From Sphingobacterium multivorum (lineage in GTDB: Bacteria; Bacteroidota; Bacteroidia; Sphingobacteriales; Sphingobacteriaceae), in the NCBI RefSeq assembly GCF_900457465.1, contig NZ_UAUU01000011.1, forward strand, positions 310,001-374,000: DNA of 64,000 nucleotides. Reading direction: 5' to 3'. Positions 18,827-29,507 of the stretch are shown piece after piece. Position numbers and translations under genes: made by a program. The notes beneath the pieces are model-generated. The model worked only from the letters and a program-made list of their open reading frames with translations, had not been told where the DNA came from and searched no databases. Numbering within the stretch: the stretch's first letter is position 1; the number at the start of each line of letters is the position of its first letter.

Positions 18827-21268
18827 ATGTACAAAATATCGGAAATCGCCCAGATTTTACATCCCAATCGCACATTTATCACGGATCCCAATTCTTTTGT
18901 CCAGCATTTATTTTACGACAGCCGTAAAATTGTCCAAGCGGACAACGGGATTTTTTTTGCACTTCAGAAGAATAGAGATGGCCACCGTTATATTAGAGAA
19001 GCTTATGATAAGGGAGTTCGTAATTTTGTGCTTCAAATCGATAGTGCACAGGAAATGGAGTTTTTGGAGGCTAACATTCTTTGGGTAGCGGATAGCTTGG
19101 TCGCTATGCAGGAACTGGCAACTTTTCATCGGCAGAAATTCGATTACCCGGTCATTGGAATCACTGGTAGCAATGGTAAAACGATAGTGAAAGAATGGCT
19201 TTTTCAGCTGATGTCTCCTGAATATAAGATCTATAGAAGTCCCAAGAGTTATAACTCTCAACTCGGTGTCGCACTTTCGTTATGGGGACTATCCGATCAG
19301 TATAATCTTGCGCTGATCGAAGCGGGGATTTCAGAGAAAGGAGAAATGCAGCGCCTTGAGCAGATGATAAAACCAACCATAGGACTATTGACCAACATTG
19401 GTGTGGCCCATAAAGCCGGTTTTAAATCGAAGGAGGAAAAGACTTATGAAAAGCTCGAGTTGTTTAAACATGTTGAAACCATGATTTTTCCGAATACTTA
19501 CCTTGAAAATGTTCAATTGCCTTATCGGCCACGAAAATTTTCCTGGGGGCTTGATGAGGGGCTTTCTTTGGAGGTGTATTCCATCAAACAGGTCAACGAC
19601 CGATTTACTATGGTAACCTTCTATTATACCGGGCGCACCTTTGCTGTTGAAGTACCGTTTGTGGATAAAGGAAATGTTGAGAATGCCATAAATTGTGTAG
19701 CGGTGATGCTACGTTTTGGTTATGAAAATGAAGTGATCGCATCGAGGATTAAAGAGTTGCAGCCTGTGGCGATGCGTCTTGAGTTAAAAAAAGGAAAAAA
19801 GAATAGCTCCATTATCGATGACTCGTATAGTAATGATCTGGATGCACTACAAATAGCCCTGGAGTTTTTAAATCAACAGGGCCAGCATCCGTTCAAGATG
19901 TTGATATTATCGGATATTCCCGGTGTTACTATCGAAGATGAAAAAAGCTTGTCCAAGCTGAGACGTTTGCTTAGTGAGTATCGTTTGGATAAATTGATAT
20001 TGATAGGTGAAGTGTTGCCTAAATTGGCTGCACAATTTGATGTGCCTTCCATTTCATATAGCGATACTGCTGCTTTTTTGGCCGATATAAGGTCGCTTTC
20101 TTTTGAAAATGCGACGGTATTACTGAAAGGAGGACGGGAGTTTCATTTTGAACGTATCAGTCAGCTTTTGGTTGCAAAATCGCATGATACAGTGCTTGAA
20201 ATCAATTTGAATGCACTGGAAAACAATCTAAATGTATACCGCCAGTTGTTACCGAAGCATGTTAAGCTGATGACGATGGTCAAAGCTTTCTCTTACGGTA
20301 GTGGAAGTTTCGAGATAGCAAATCTTTTGCAATTTAATCGGGTGGATTATCTGACGGTCGCTTTTGCGGATGAGGGGGTGGATTTGCGCGGTGCGGGAAT
20401 CACATTGCCTATTGTGGTAATGAGTCCGGATGAAAGTTCTTTTGAGTCTATCGTTCAGTACAACCTTGAACCGGAGATTTATAGCTTTAGAATATTGTTT
20501 TCCTTCTTGAATTTTCTGAAAACGAAACAGATAACTTCCTTTCCGATTCATATTAAGATAGATACTGGCATGCATCGGTTGGGTTTTATGCCTGACGAGG
20601 TCAATCGTTTAATAGCTGTGTTGCGTACGGAAGCGGTTTTGGTGGTTAAATCTGCCTTTTCCCATTTAGCGTCTGCAGGCAATGAAAAGGACCGGGAATT
20701 TACACAGCGACAAATTGATCTGCTGGATGACTTTACGAAACGTCTAGAAAGTGGTCTAGGATATTCCTTTCTACGTCATATTGCAGCAACCTCGGGTATT
20801 GAACTGTGGCCGAATGCGTATTTTGATATGGTACGATTGGGGATCGGTCTCTATGGTATCGATATTGAGCGGCATGATTTACCCATTAGGGAGGCGAGTA
20901 CCTTGAAAACTAATGTGACGCAAATTAAATACCTCCCGGCAAGTGAGACCGTAGGTTATAATAGGCACGGTGTTCTGTATAGAGATAGTAAGATCGCCAC
21001 GATTAAAATTGGTTATGCGGACGGTTACGATAGGCGTTTTGGTAATGGTGTCGGTAAAATGTTGGTTAACGGTTTTTTAGTCCCTACTATAGGTGATATC
21101 TGTATGGATATGTGTATGCTGGATGTAACGGATGTGGAAGTTGGAGAGGAAGATGAAGTTATCGTGTACCCTGATATAAAGTCAGCAGCGAAGGCTATCG
21201 GAACGATCCCTTATGAACTGCTGACCAGTATTTCCCAACGCGTAAAAAGAGTATATTTTTATGAATAA
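18827..21268 (+). CDS. Bifunctional MurF ligase - alanine racemase
   Basis: A fusion of two cell-wall enzymes: the N-terminal 440 residues are MurF (adds D-Ala-D-Ala to UDP-MurNAc-tripeptide), and the rest is PLP-dependent alanine racemase (makes D-Ala). Seen: ATP loop GITGSNGKT at 111-119, DDSYSNDLDAL in MurF; ELNLNAL-like INLNALENNLNVY, the PLP lysine in MVKAFSYGSGS, IDTGMHRLGF, and RLGIGLYGID in the racemase. I prefer ATG 18827 (MYKISEIAQIL) over ATG 18791, because MurF proteins begin at this residue. The fusion is common in Bacteroidota. Length 813 residues. Confidence 0.93.
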   Translation: MYKISEIAQILHPNRTFITDPNSFVQHLFYDSRKIVQADNGIFFALQKNRDGHRYIREAYDKGVRNFVLQIDSAQEMEFLEANILWVADSLVAMQELATFHRQKFDYPVIGITGSNGKTIVKEWLFQLMSPEYKIYRSPKSYNSQLGVALSLWGLSDQYNLALIEAGISEKGEMQRLEQMIKPTIGLLTNIGVAHKAGFKSKEEKTYEKLELFKHVETMIFPNTYLENVQLPYRPRKFSWGLDEGLSLEVYSIKQVNDRFTMVTFYYTGRTFAVEVPFVDKGNVENAINCVAVMLRFGYENEVIASRIKELQPVAMRLELKKGKKNSSIIDDSYSNDLDALQIALEFLNQQGQHPFKMLILSDIPGVTIEDEKSLSKLRRLLSEYRLDKLILIGEVLPKLAAQFDVPSISYSDTAAFLADIRSLSFENATVLLKGGREFHFERISQLLVAKSHDTVLEINLNALENNLNVYRQLLPKHVKLMTMVKAFSYGSGSFEIANLLQFNRVDYLTVAFADEGVDLRGAGITLPIVVMSPDESSFESIVQYNLEPEIYSFRILFSFLNFLKTKQITSFPIHIKIDTGMHRLGFMPDEVNRLIAVLRTEAVLVVKSAFSHLASAGNEKDREFTQRQIDLLDDFTKRLESGLGYSFLRHIAATSGIELWPNAYFDMVRLGIGLYGIDIERHDLPIREASTLKTNVTQIKYLPASETVGYNRHGVLYRDSKIATIKIGYADGYDRRFGNGVGKMLVNGFLVPTIGDICMDMCMLDVTDVEVGEEDEVIVYPDIKSAAKAIGTIPYELLTSISQRVKRVYFYE

Positions 21269-21312
21269 TAAAGGATATTCTGCATTTTTGAATAATATTT
21301 GATTTTCAATTC

Positions 21313-21912
21313 ATGTTTAGCAAATTAATTAGAGGCTTTATTAATTATTTGATAAGAGGTATCCTGGTGGTGGTTCCTCTAGCTGGTGCTATTTTTTTAA
21401 TAGTTTGGATTGTTGCATCAGTTGATTCGGCATTGAATCTAACTGAACATTTTTTGGAAGATGATAGAGGGCATCCCTTGTATATTCCGGGAATAGGTAT
21501 TCTGACCGTTATTTTGGTGTTGGTTTTGGCAGGGCTTATTTTTACAAATTTTGTTACAGATCCAATTAAAGTGTGGATTAATCATCAGATCCAGCGGATT
21601 CCACTTTTAAATACATTATATTCTTCGATTAAAGATTTTACAGAGGCCTTTGTTGGTGATGCAAAGAAATTTAATGAACCTGTCTTGGTAACGGTGAATG
21701 AGTTTGGTCTGAAGAAGATAGGTTTCTTAACGCAACATGATTTAAAAAGCATTGGGCTTGAAGAAGAGGTTATGGTGTATTTTCCATATTCATATTCTTT
21801 TGCGGGACAGGTTGTCATTATCAGTGCAGACAAGGTGAAAAAATTAGATATGTCGCCAACAGATGCCATGAAATTGGTTGTGTCCGGTGGTGTGAGCGGG
21901 ATAGCCCATTAG
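21313..21912 (+). CDS. DUF502 membrane protein
   Basis: 199 residues, with two membrane helices near residues 14-36 (IRGILVVVPLAGAIFLIVWI) and 58-80 (GIGILTVILVLVLAGLIF). A cytoplasmic beta-rich C-terminal part follows, containing IPLLNTLYSSIKD, VMVYFPYSYSFAGQVVII and the glycine-rich GGVSG near the end, as in the family. Function unknown. It lies 44 bases after murF-alr and may be cotranscribed with it. Confidence 0.88.
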   Translation: MFSKLIRGFINYLIRGILVVVPLAGAIFLIVWIVASVDSALNLTEHFLEDDRGHPLYIPGIGILTVILVLVLAGLIFTNFVTDPIKVWINHQIQRIPLLNTLYSSIKDFTEAFVGDAKKFNEPVLVTVNEFGLKKIGFLTQHDLKSIGLEEEVMVYFPYSYSFAGQVVIISADKVKKLDMSPTDAMKLVVSGGVSGIAH

Positions 21913-21950
21913 TACTTCTTTGCAACAGTTGACTTTAAGATTTATTCAAT

Positions 21951-21988
21951 AAAAAGGCTGGAAATTGTCCACAATTTCCAGCCTTTTT
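21951..21988. terminator. Bidirectional intrinsic terminator between DUF502 and pirin genes
   Basis: Perfect 18-bp stem AAAAAGGCTGGAAATTGT / ACAATTTCCAGCCTTTTT with a two-base loop sequence; serves the two convergent genes. Confidence 0.85.
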
Positions 21989-22074
21989 GTTTTCGTCTGT
22001 TTTGTCCTTCCAATTGTAATCCCGTACGGCAGATACGTTTGCGATTGCCAAGTTTAAATGAAGAAATAGTGCTG

Positions 22075-22975
22075 CTAAGCTTTTTTTCTGCCCTAAAGTT
22101 GGATTTACTGGCGGGATTGGAATATAGCCGTCATCTCCAGGAACCTTTGGAAATTCATGTTTTTCCCATTTTTCGCGCGCTATTTTTAATGTTTCAATGT
22201 CCGAAGCGACGAAGTTCCAGTCGATATAGCGTTGTTCAGGAAAAGGTTCGCCACCAAAAATGTAGACCGAGGTTCCAGCCTCCATTTTGAATTCACATAG
22301 TTTCGCATCTTTGGCAACTAAAATCTGCTTTGGACCGAATTCCTGACCTTCCGCATGAACAGTCCCATGCAGAATATATAATCCACTTTCGCCATATAGA
22401 TGATCACCTAGTTTAATAGTTGCATCTTTTTCCGCTTTGATTTCAATAAGGTATAATGGGCTGTATACGGGGACCTCGGAACGGTGATCTTTAATTTCTC
22501 CTGCAATTAAGCGATAGGATACGCCATCTTCGGTCCAATGTGGAAGTTGCGGTTCTTCTATGTGAACAAAATTAGGCTCCATTTTTTCGAGTTCTTTTGG
22601 TAGGGCCACCCAAATCTGCAGTCCATGGAGGTCGTGCGGCGTCGATCGCAGTTGTTCCGGGGTTCTTTCGGAGTGTGTGACACCCTTACCTGCCGTCATC
22701 CAATTGACTGCTCCAGGTTTGATCTCAACGGCATTTCCTAAGCTGTCCCGGTGCATAATGCTACCTTCGAATAGATAAGTCAATGTGGATAACCCGATAT
22801 GCGGATGTGGTGCAATATCCATAAAGTGCGGTTCGGCAATGTTATCAGGTCCCATGTGGTCGATGAAGATAAAAGGGCCGACCATACGTTTCTGCCTGAA
22901 AGGAAGAAGTCGCCCAACTAAGAAATTCCCTATGTCAGCGGCTCTTTCTTCAATAACTATTGCAATATTTGACAT
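22075..22975 (-). CDS. Pirin-family cupin protein (3' end probably frameshifted)
   Basis: Two-cupin protein. The N-terminal cupin holds the pirin signature: GPFIFIDHMGPD, HPHIGLSTLTYLFEGSI and AVNWMTAGKGVTHSER, with the metal-binding His and Glu. Some pirins are quercetin dioxygenases or redox sensors; the role here is unknown. As given, the frame runs on to 21935 and reads through the terminator hairpin. Removing one base from the seven-T run at 22081-22087 ends the protein at QKKA, with a stop at 22075-22077 and 299 residues, the normal family length. I annotate that end. Confidence 0.85.
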
Positions 22976-22985
22976 AATGTTTCCT

Positions 22986-22993
22986 TATTTTTG
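22986..22993 (+). promoter_or_regulatory. Possible -7 element (TATTTTTG)
   Basis: Matches TAnnTTTG 27 bases before the ATG at 23021; the nearest TTTG upstream is too close (14 bases) to be a good -33. Confidence 0.4.
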
Positions 22994-23020
22994 TGTTTCT
23001 AATCTACAGCAATTTAAGAA

Positions 23021-23620
23021 ATGTCAAGTATAATCAATCGTTTTTTGGGTAAAAAGAGTGTAAGAAATGAAGCGCTTTTGGCACTGGCAGATAGGTTGTC
23101 TTTTAGGAACAGTCAGCTGGACAGTTTTTTGATCGATCACCTAATACAAAGTAACAAAATAGATCCAGCCGACTTTTTTGCTTTCCAAGAGCAGTTGCTT
23201 AAGCTTCATGTTGACCGATTGGAGTCGATGCAGGTGGAGCTTAGCTTGTTGAACCAATATTTGCAATTGGCTGAACGTTTTCTTCCAGCAGGTTTTACAG
23301 TCAAATGGGAAAATAAGCTTCAGGCTCAGGAGGAGATGATGTTGCCGCCGCTCATTCTTTTTCCTTTGGTACAGCATGCTGTTGAGAATGGTTATAATAC
23401 GATGTCTTCTCATCCTGTACGGATCCGATTATCGGGCTCATCCAAGTTGATTATGCTTGAAGTTAGCTATCGTGTGAACCATTATCTGGAAAGTCAATTT
23501 AGCAGTACACTGATACGTGATTTTAGACAGCGCTTGGACTATCTTTTTCCGGAAAAACATAATTTGCTGATGAATAGCAACAGCAATACTTCTCGAATAA
23601 CTTTAACTATCCAACTTTAG
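23021..23620 (+). CDS. LytS-like histidine-kinase remnant without membrane or H-box parts
   Basis: 199 residues. The order of elements copies the catalytic end of LytS-type kinases: a helical start (LSFRNSQLDSFLIDHLIQ), LSLLNQYLQLAERF, then LPPLILFPLVQHAVENGYN, which matches the N box PxxLLQPLVENAxKHG. But the phospho-acceptor PHFLFN motif, membrane segments and the glycine-rich ATP lid are all missing. It is therefore probably not an active kinase; it may bind another regulator. The stop codon overlaps that of the convergent HAD gene by 4 bases. Family assignment is by pattern only. Confidence 0.6.
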   Translation: MSSIINRFLGKKSVRNEALLALADRLSFRNSQLDSFLIDHLIQSNKIDPADFFAFQEQLLKLHVDRLESMQVELSLLNQYLQLAERFLPAGFTVKWENKLQAQEEMMLPPLILFPLVQHAVENGYNTMSSHPVRIRLSGSSKLIMLEVSYRVNHYLESQFSSTLIRDFRQRLDYLFPEKHNLLMNSNSNTSRITLTIQL

Positions 23621-24399
23621 ATGATATTGAAGTGTTTTAATGCATTCCAGATACCATTTTCATCAACACTGTCTGTTATATAATCTGCAATTTCCTTTAC
23701 CTCGGGATTTGCATTACCCATAGCAATTCCAATATGGGTGTGCGCTAGCATGGTAATATCATTTCCGCCATCGCCAAATGACATAGTTTCTTCCAAGGTA
23801 AAGTTGAAATGATCTAAAAAAACATCTATACCAATTTTTTTGCTTTGCCCCATCGGATTGACATCCGCAAAAATGGGCGTCCATCTCGAAGCAACTGAAT
23901 TTGGCATCACATTTTCCATGAATTCAGCTTCTTCTTCAGGATTGATGAAAACATTGACCTGCATAACGGAGTCCAGATCAAAATCCTTTTCGTAATCCCG
24001 AATAGGTGGTGTCGGCACATTGACCTGTTCGTACATTCGTTGTACCTCAGGTGTAACCTGGTTTAAGGAAATTTCTTTTTCGGACATAAATGAAAAAGTC
24101 AGGTCCTCACGCTTTTTAGCATAATCCAATAAGGAGCGAATGTCTTTTTGAGGGATGTTATTTTTATAAATGACTTCCTGTTCCTTTGTGACGCAATACC
24201 CGCCATTGAAGGTGATATATCCATCAAAATCGAGGTAACGAATATGTCCCAACTGATTGTAGGATCGTCCTGTTGAAACAAATACCTTGATGTTTTTTTC
24301 TTTTAATAATTGAAATGCCTGTTGAGTAGATTCGGGAACCTGATGTGTTTTGAAACTTAGCAAAGTTCCATCGATGTCAAAAAAGATCGCTTTAATCAT
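23617..24399 (-). CDS. Cof-type HAD-superfamily phosphatase
   Basis: 260 residues. HAD motif I is FFDIDGTLLSF right at the N-terminus; motif II STGR; motif III lysine in GQSKKIGID; motif IV SFGDGGNDITML. The central insert is the type C2B cap of Cof-like sugar or nucleotide phosphatases. I chose ATG 24399 (MIKAIFFDIDG) over the in-frame ATG at 24420 because HAD proteins begin this close to motif I. Substrate unknown. Confidence 0.9.
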   Translation of the reverse strand: MIKAIFFDIDGTLLSFKTHQVPESTQQAFQLLKEKNIKVFVSTGRSYNQLGHIRYLDFDGYITFNGGYCVTKEQEVIYKNNIPQKDIRSLLDYAKKREDLTFSFMSEKEISLNQVTPEVQRMYEQVNVPTPPIRDYEKDFDLDSVMQVNVFINPEEEAEFMENVMPNSVASRWTPIFADVNPMGQSKKIGIDVFLDHFNFTLEETMSFGDGGNDITMLAHTHIGIAMGNANPEVKEIADYITDSVDENGIWNALKHFNII

Positions 24400-24965
24400 G
24401 GATTTTTGGGTCAAAACCAAATATACTAAATACTTAGGATAGTGTAACTATTACAATATTAAATCTGAGGCGTTTTATCTCCTACAGACCATGGGAATTT
24501 TACCACACTGGTGAAGAAAGGTGAATGTCAAATTTGTAATTAAAAGGAAATAAAACCTAAAATAAAAGGGACTTAATAGGTAGATTATAGGGCTTCATCC
24601 GAATGAGGTCCCTATGAGGTCCCTATAAAGTCCCTATTAGATACGTATTAAATGAGTTGTTAATTTGAATTTAATATAAACTTAGCTCCTTCAATATATA
24701 CGGAAAAAAAGAGGCCGGGGGCTTTACGATTTGGTTTGATATTTACTCATGGGATACACATAAAAAAAGGAAGATTGAGGAGTTTATGATGTTATTTCTT
24801 GTTGAAGCGGAACCGGTAGGCGGTATCGTGTGGCGCTAGATTTTCTTTAGTGGATTTTCGCAAAAATCTGACATAATCTTCTCTAATAATTTCGTAAATT
24901 TCAAGTTCAAAAAAATGTAAATTGTCTTGCATTTAATGTGTTGTATTAAAGAGGGTTAGAATTTT
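24400..24965 (+). other. 566-bp intergenic region upstream of dnaE
   Basis: Lies between the divergent HAD and dnaE genes. It holds the 11-bp repeat array at 24604-24636, and an inverted copy of the repeat core at about 24556-24564. I see no convincing small gene and no TAnnTTTG element near dnaE. Confidence 0.5.
24604..24636 (+). repeat. Three tandem 11-bp repeats (TGAGGTCCCTA)
   Basis: Units are TGAGGTCCCTA, TGAGGTCCCTA and TAAAGTCCCTA, in direct contact. The spacing is one helical turn. An inverted AAGGGACTT is found about 45 bases to the left. Confidence 0.85.
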
Positions 24966-27900
24966 ATGTATATTATTTTCGATACGGAAACGACGGGTTT
25001 GCCTAAGCGTTGGGACGCACCAATTACCGATACGGACAATTGGCCTCGCTGTATTCAATTGGCTTGGCAGATTCATGATGAGATGGGAAATTTGGTCGAA
25101 CATCACGATTTCTTGATTAAGCCAGATGGATTTGATATACCCTATGACTCTGAAAAAATACACGGCATATCGACTGCATTGGCAGAAGAGCAGGGATTGC
25201 CGCTCCAGGAGGTCTTAGAGAAATTCAATGTGGCATTGAATAAAGCCAAGTTTGTTGTTGGACAAAATATTGGTTTTGATTTGAATATCATGGGCTGTGA
25301 ATTTTACCGTTATGGTGTTACGTCCAATATGGCTAATATGCCTGTATTGGATACCTGTACGGAAGTAACAGCTGAACTTCTGAAAATTCCAGGCGGTCGT
25401 GGTGGACGCTTTAAACTACCCAATTTGACTGAGTTGCATTCTTATTTATTTGGAGTGCCATTTGCTGAGGCACATAATGCAACAGCCGACGTTGAAGCGA
25501 CAACACGTTGTTTTCTGGAGCTTGTAAGAAGAGAGGTATTCACTGCCGAAGAACTTCAGGTCGATACGGGCTACTTTGTCGATTTTAAAACCAACAATCC
25601 GGGGCCTATACCCACTGTTGGACTGAAACATATCAACCTAAAAGCAGCTTCTGATGAAATTAGAAAACGGTCTCAGCCAGATGAAGTCAAGGTTGTTGTT
25701 GATGCGGACGCGTTAGCAGCTTTAAAGGATGCCAAATTTGCCCATTTACATAACCACTCTCAGTTTTCGATCCTGCAGTCGACGATGTCGTACGATAAGT
25801 TAGTTTCGGCAGCGGTGAAGGATAATATGCCTGCTGTTGCATTAACGGACCACGGAAATATGATGGGGGCTTTTGAGTTTGTCTCTCGTGTTATAAGTCA
25901 TAATAAAGAAGTTGAAGCGCAAAATGCGGAGGCAGTTGAGAATGGAGAGGAGCCTACTGGTCAGCTTTTAAAGCCAATTGTTGGTTGTGAATTTTTTGTT
26001 TGTGAAAACCACAAAGATAAGTCGAGGAAGGATAATGGTTATCAGATTGTGTTATTGGCGAAAAATAAACGGGGGTACCATAATTTGGCTAAACTGGCTT
26101 CTTTTGCTTATACCGCGGGCTTCTATTATGTGCCGCGGATTGATAAAGATCTTATTCTTCAATACAAGGAAGATGTTATCGCTTTGTCAGGTAACCTACA
26201 AGGCGAGGTGCCGAATAAAATACTGAATATAGGTGAGAGTCAGGCCGAAGAGGCTTTGCTGTGGTGGAAAGAACAATTTGGGGATGATTTTTACCTGGAA
26301 TTAATGCGTCATGGTCAGGAAGATGAGGATCGTGTGAATCAAACCTTGCTTAAATTTTCCCGCAAATATCAGGTCAAAGTTGTTGCGACCAATAATACGT
26401 ATTACGAGAAGAAAGGCGATGCACATGCGCATGATATTTTGCTCTGTGTGAAAGATGGTGAAAAGCTATCGACTCCAAAAGGTAGGGGACGTGGATTCCG
26501 TTTTGGTTTACCCAATCAGGAATATTATTTCAAATCTTCAGATGAAATGAAGGCCCTTTTTAAAGATTTGCCCGAAGCGATTCTAAATATTCAGGAGATT
26601 GTCGATAAGGTAGAGATATTTAAGTTAAACCGCGATGTCCTCTTACCTAAATTTGATATTCCTGAGGAATTTCAAGTGGAAGCCGATCTGGAAGATGGGG
26701 GAAAACGTGGTGAAAATAAATACCTGGCGCATCTTTGTTATGTGGGGGCTGAGAAGCGTTATGAGGAAATAACAGATGATATTCGCGAACGTCTTGACTT
26801 TGAGTTGGCTACCATTGAGAAAACGGGGTATCCAGGTTACTTTTTGATTGTTCAGGATTTTATTGCGGCGGCCCGGGATATGGGAGTTTCCGTGGGGCCG
26901 GGACGGGGATCTGCTGCTGGTTCGGCAGTAGCTTATTGTTTGGGAATTACCAATATCGATCCGATTAAATATGACTTGCTTTTTGAGCGTTTCTTAAATC
27001 CAGACCGTGTATCCATGCCCGATATTGATATCGATTTTGATGACGAGGGACGTGGACGTGTCATGCAATATGTAATCAATAAATATGGTGCTAGTCAGGT
27101 TGCCCAGATTATTACCTATGGTACAATGGCAGCGAAGTCATCCATCAAAGATACAGCGCGTGTATTGGACTTACCTTTGGGTGATGCCAATGAAATTGCC
27201 AAGCTGATTCCGAACCTTAAATTATCCAAGATTTTTACTTTAGATGATGCCGGTTTAAAGGAAAAGCTAAGGACTGAGGAAATTGAAGCCGTCAATAGAT
27301 TGAAATCTATTGCGGATGGTGCTGGATTGGAAGCGGAAACGATCAGACAGGCCCGGGTTTTGGAGGGTTCTGTACGAAATACAGGTATCCATGCCTGTGG
27401 TGTTATTATTACACCAGACGATATTACTAATTTCGTTCCTGTTTCTTTGGCAAAAGACTCTGATCTTTATGTGACGCAGTTCGATAACCACGTTGTTGAA
27501 AGTGCCGGTTTGCTGAAAATGGACTTTTTGGGTTTAAAGACACTGACACTGATTAAAGATACGGTTGAAAATGTCAAATTAAGTCATGGTATTGTGCTGG
27601 ATCCGGATCAGTTTCCGATCGACGATGAGCTTACGTATGAGCTCTTTCAGCGTGGAGAAACCATAGGGGTGTTCCAATATGAATCTCCTGGAATGCAGAA
27701 ATACATGCGCGACCTTAAACCGACAGTATTTGCCGATTTGATTGCGATGAATGCACTCTATCGTCCGGGACCAATCGAATATATTCCAAGTTTTATTAAG
27801 CGTAAGCACGGTATAGACCCCATTGTTTACGATTTGGATGCTTGTGAGGAATACCTCAAGGAAACCTACGGTATTACAGTCTACCAGGAGCAGGTTATGC

Positions 27901-29383
27901 TCTTGTCCCAGAAGCTTGCGGGATTTTCAAAAGGTGATGCCGATGTCTTGCGTAAGGCTATGGGTAAGAAGCAAAAGGCTGTACTCGATAAGATGAAGCC
28001 GAAGTTTGTTTCGCAGGCAGAGGAGAAAGGGCATAATGCAAAAGTTCTGGAGAGATTTGGACCGACTGGGAAGCTTTTGCGAGTTATGCATTTAATAAAT
28101 CCCACTCGACCTGTTATGCTTGGGTTGCTTATCAGACCGCTTATTTAAAAGCGCATTTTCCTGCGGAATACATGGCTGCGGTACTTTCCAATAACATGAA
28201 TGATATCAAGCAGGTGACATTCTTTATGGAGGAATGTAAACGAATGGGCTTGCAGGTATTGGGGCCAGATGTGAATGAATCCTATTATAAGTTTACGGTA
28301 AATGAATCTGAGCTATTCGTTTTGGAATAGGTGCGGTGAAAGGCGTTGGGGCAGGAGCGGTAGACGCTATCGTGCAAACACGGCAATCAGGATTGTATAA
28401 ATCTGTTTTTGATATGGCTAAACGAATCGATCTTCGTGCGGTAAACAAGAAAGCTTTTGAGAGTCTGGCTTATGCTGGAGGCTTTGATAGTTTTGAGAAT
28501 ACGCACCGTGCACAATATTTTCATTCGGATGAAAATTCAACAGGAATGGAAAAGGCGATCCGATTTGGCCAGCGCTTTAAAGAAAATGAAAGTTCGGCCC
28601 AGGCGAGCTTGTTTGGTGTAGGAGGGGCTGCAGAATTGCCTGAGCCGGTTTTGGCGCCATGTCCGCAATGGGGATTGATTGAAAAGCTTAAATATGAAAA
28701 AGATGTTATCGGTATTTATCTGACCAGCCACCCCTTGGATACCTACCGGTTTGAAATTGAACATTTTTGTCAGAATTCCGTTTCAGATTTGGCATTAATC
28801 AATAAGGTAAAGGCAGCAGAGGTCGATGAAGAGACTTTGCTGGAGTTTAATCGGATCAAGAACAAAGAATTGGTGATTGGTGGTATTATCGCATCGGCAA
28901 ACCATCGATTGACGAAGACGGGTAAGCCTTTTGCGTCATTTATCATCGAGGATTATAGTGATTCTTATGATATGGCAGTTTTCGGCGAAGAATACGTTAA
29001 GTTGAAGGGATATTTGCAAGAGGGATATTTTGTGCAATTGCGGGGTTTGGTACAGGAGCGTTTCAGACAGGTTGGAAATTGGGGCTTTGAGCTGCGCAGT
29101 GTTCAGTTGCTTTCGGATCTTCGTGAGAAGATGGCGAAGAGTTTTACGATCAATATTCCTTTACCTAAGTTGAACGAAGCATTTCTTTGATGGTATCAAG
29201 GATATACTGGCGCAAAATGAGATCGAGGGAGTTGTGCCAAATTGTCAATTAAAGTTTAAAATCTGGGATCCCCAAGATGAAATATCTGTCGAAATGCCAG
29301 CTAAAAGTCTGAAAATAAACCTAACAAATGAATTTTTGGACTGTATAGATAAGTTTGAAGGGATAAATTACCGATTGAATTAG
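24966..29383 (+). CDS. dnaE: DNA polymerase III alpha subunit with N-terminal exonuclease domain (three apparent frameshifts)
   Basis: Replicative polymerase. Residues 1-185 form a DEDDh exonuclease domain: FDTETTG (residues 4-10), VVGQNIGFDLN, and HNATADVEAT. Next come a PHP domain (FAHLHNHSQFSIL, ALTDHGNMMG), then the polymerase with GPGRGSAAGSAVAYCLG, MPDIDIDFDDEGRGRV and FSKGDADVLRKAMGKK, then a finger and an OB-fold region (ELVIGGIIASANHRLTKTGK). Frame breaks at TTT 28056-28058 (-1), C28318 (-1) and TTT 29186-29188 (+1); corrected length 1472 residues, ending at 29383. As the gene is essential these are very likely sequence errors. Confidence 0.92.
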
Positions 29384-29435
29384 TTTGGATTAGAATTTGT
29401 GTAATTAAGATTACAAATACATTGGTAGTAGTTAC

Positions 29436-29443
29436 TATCTTTG
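29436..29443 (+). promoter_or_regulatory. Probable -7 element (TATCTTTG) of trxA
   Basis: Exact TAnnTTTG, 64 bases before the trxA ATG; the -33 half is unclear. Confidence 0.55.
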
Positions 29444-29507
29444 TTTATTGATTTTAGCAATTAAATAGTATTATAGATATAACTTCGGTTTATAAAATTA
29501 AAAGATT

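Noticed and set aside
24556..24640. CRISPR array
   Set aside because: Units are 11 bp and contiguous, with no spacers and no cas genes in the window.
28040..28330. Programmed frameshift or intein/split polymerase in dnaE
   Set aside because: The breaks need two missing bases and one extra, each in a plain short run without slippery heptamer or downstream structure, and the polymerase sequence is continuous across them; sequence error is simpler.
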